From Myxococcales bacterium (lineage in GTDB: Bacteria > Myxococcota_A > Polyangia > Palsa-1104): 32,637 nt of DNA. The stretch's first letter is position 1, and each line of letters opens with the position of its first letter. The position numbers and the translations under genes were made by a program. The stretch lies in NCBI GenBank assembly GCA_003153195.1, contig PLXG01000363.1, forward strand, positions 1 to 32,637, read 5' to 3'. The notes below the pieces were generated by a model. That model saw only the letters and a list, made by a program, of their open reading frames with translations, did no database searches and was not told the DNA's origin. Positions 31,937-32,637 of this stretch are shown piece after piece.

Positions 31937-32637
31937 GCCTTTTTGGGGTCGGTTTTGTCGTCGGAATGGGGCTTGGGATTGGCCTCCGCTACCTTGAGCT
32001 GTTCGACCATCTGCAGGAGCAGCGGCCCCAGTGCGCCGGTGAAGCGAATTCCCATACCTTCTTGTTGGTTAGCATCATTGAGCCAAACCACTTGGCCACG
32101 CACGTGAAGCGGCGGATCTTCGTCGCCGATGAGCACTTCCAGATCCACGTCGGTCCCGATGGTGAGCGGCTTCCCGGTGCGAATGAACAGGCCTCCGGGC
32201 GAAAGGTTGACCACCAGGTCGCGCGCCAGGTCCCCCTTACTCAGGTAGCTCACCTTCAGCGCCACTGGGACGCGAAGATGTTGTCGATGCTCTTTCTCAC
32301 TCGAGTCGCTTGCCATGACCGCCCCGCTTTCACCAGTGACGAAAAGCCGCCGTAGCGATTCTACATAATTTGGCCGGCAAATACCCGCCTCAGTGATGAT
32401 AGCGGTGATCAAACGCGACGGCGTCACGTCGAACGCCGGATGTCGGGCGGGCACTCCATCGGGTGCGGTCTTTACGCCGGCGAAGGTAGTGACCTCTTCG
32501 TGCGAACGCTCTTCGATGGGAATGTAGGCGCCGTTCGGGACCTTGAGATCGATGGTGGACAGCGGCGCCGCCACGTAGAACGGAATGCGATGCTCGTGCG
32601 CCAACACCGCCACTGAATAGGTTCCGATCTTGTTGGC
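31933..32637 (-). CDS. Methylthioribose-1-phosphate isomerase C-terminus fused in frame to a PilZ domain (partial)
   Basis: The frame enters from the right edge as [16 protein letters not shown] and continues [65 protein letters not shown]: the last ~100 residues of MtnA, an isomerase of the methionine salvage pathway. Without any stop it goes on through [13 protein letters not shown] into a PilZ domain with RQHLR (RxxxR motif) and NLSPGGLFI (D/NxSxxG), the residues that bind cyclic di-GMP, then a charged tail. An internal ATG at 32316 ([10 protein letters not shown]) could start a separate PilZ protein. The 5' part of mtnA, with its catalytic residues, is outside the window. Fusion versus lost stop codon is open. 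Confidence 0.82.
   Translation of the reverse strand, partial: ANKIGTYSVAVLAHEHRIPFYVAAPLSTIDLKVPNGAYIPIEERSHEEVTTFAGVKTAPDGVPARHPAFDVTPSRLITAIITEAGICRPNYVESLRRLFVTGESGAVMASDSSEKEHRQHLRVPVALKVSYLSKGDLARDLVVNLSPGGLFIRTGKPLTIGTDVDLEVLIGDEDPPLHVRGQVVWLNDANQQEGMGIRFTGALGPLLLQMVEQLKVAEANPKPHSDDKTDPKKA

Overview
The window carries 27 supportable protein genes, one of them cut by the right edge. I saw no rRNA, tRNA, CRISPR array or insertion sequence. From about 5.5 kb rightward the content points to a Gram-negative myxobacterium-like organism (Myxococcota / former Deltaproteobacteria). The signs are an FHA + TonB-like protein of the AgmX/PglI type, long periplasmic TPR proteins, a split polysaccharide exporter (short OPX protein plus separate beta-barrel) and a myxobacterial-style PilZ domain. 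The first 5.4 kb has a different flavour: zinc-ribbon/ankyrin membrane protein, URO-D family protein, rhomboid with TPR tail, RsbW-like kinase and STAS protein. It reminds me of Planctomycetota gene sets, so the junction near 5.4-5.55 kb should be checked for a contig join or island edge.

Layout. (1) 1-5.4 kb, minus strand: ankyrin protein, URO-D-like protein, rhomboid protease, anti-sigma-type kinase and anti-sigma antagonist, listed left to right; transcription runs the opposite way. (2) 5.55-11.92 kb, plus strand: a surface-sugar cluster with a dTDP-L-rhamnose 4-epimerase-like SDR, UDP-glucuronate decarboxylase, a polytopic GT-C-like protein, a second SDR epimerase, and a WecA-type sugar-phosphate transferase fused to a FlaA1-like Rossmann region. 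(3) 11.96-20.24 kb, minus strand and convergent with (2): an export and rhamnose operon behind a strong sigma70-type promoter. Its order is small secreted protein, outer-membrane barrel, OPX lipoprotein, Wzy/ligase-TPR protein, rmlB, rmlD, rmlA, rmlC, ArsC-like reductase. Several junctions are 4-nt overlaps.

(4) 20.6-29.95 kb, minus strand: a six-gene cell-envelope operon behind a second strong promoter. It encodes an Ala/Pro-rich secreted protein, a TPR/coiled-coil protein, an 1118-residue TPR protein, a small TPR protein, a 93-residue secreted protein and an FHA-TM-TonB-like protein. The last four match, in order and type, my recollection of the gltD-gltE-gltF-gltG core of the Myxococcus gliding/envelope machine. 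(5) 30.2-31.9 kb: the rplU-rpmA-obgE operon, followed by a 161-bp palindromic element with 17-bp inverted arms. (6) 31.93 kb to the edge: an apparent in-frame fusion of the C-terminal part of methylthioribose-1-phosphate isomerase (MtnA) to a PilZ domain.

How it fits together: regions 2 and 3 make nucleotide sugars (dTDP-rhamnose and probably its 4-epimer, UDP-xylose), start a lipid-linked glycan, polymerise or ligate it, and export it across the outer membrane. The flippase, the co-polymerase and the cytoplasmic glycosyltransferases are not in the window. Region 4 is a separate trans-envelope complex next door; a link between envelope machine and polysaccharide is suggestive only. All homology statements are from reading the proteins; no database search was possible.
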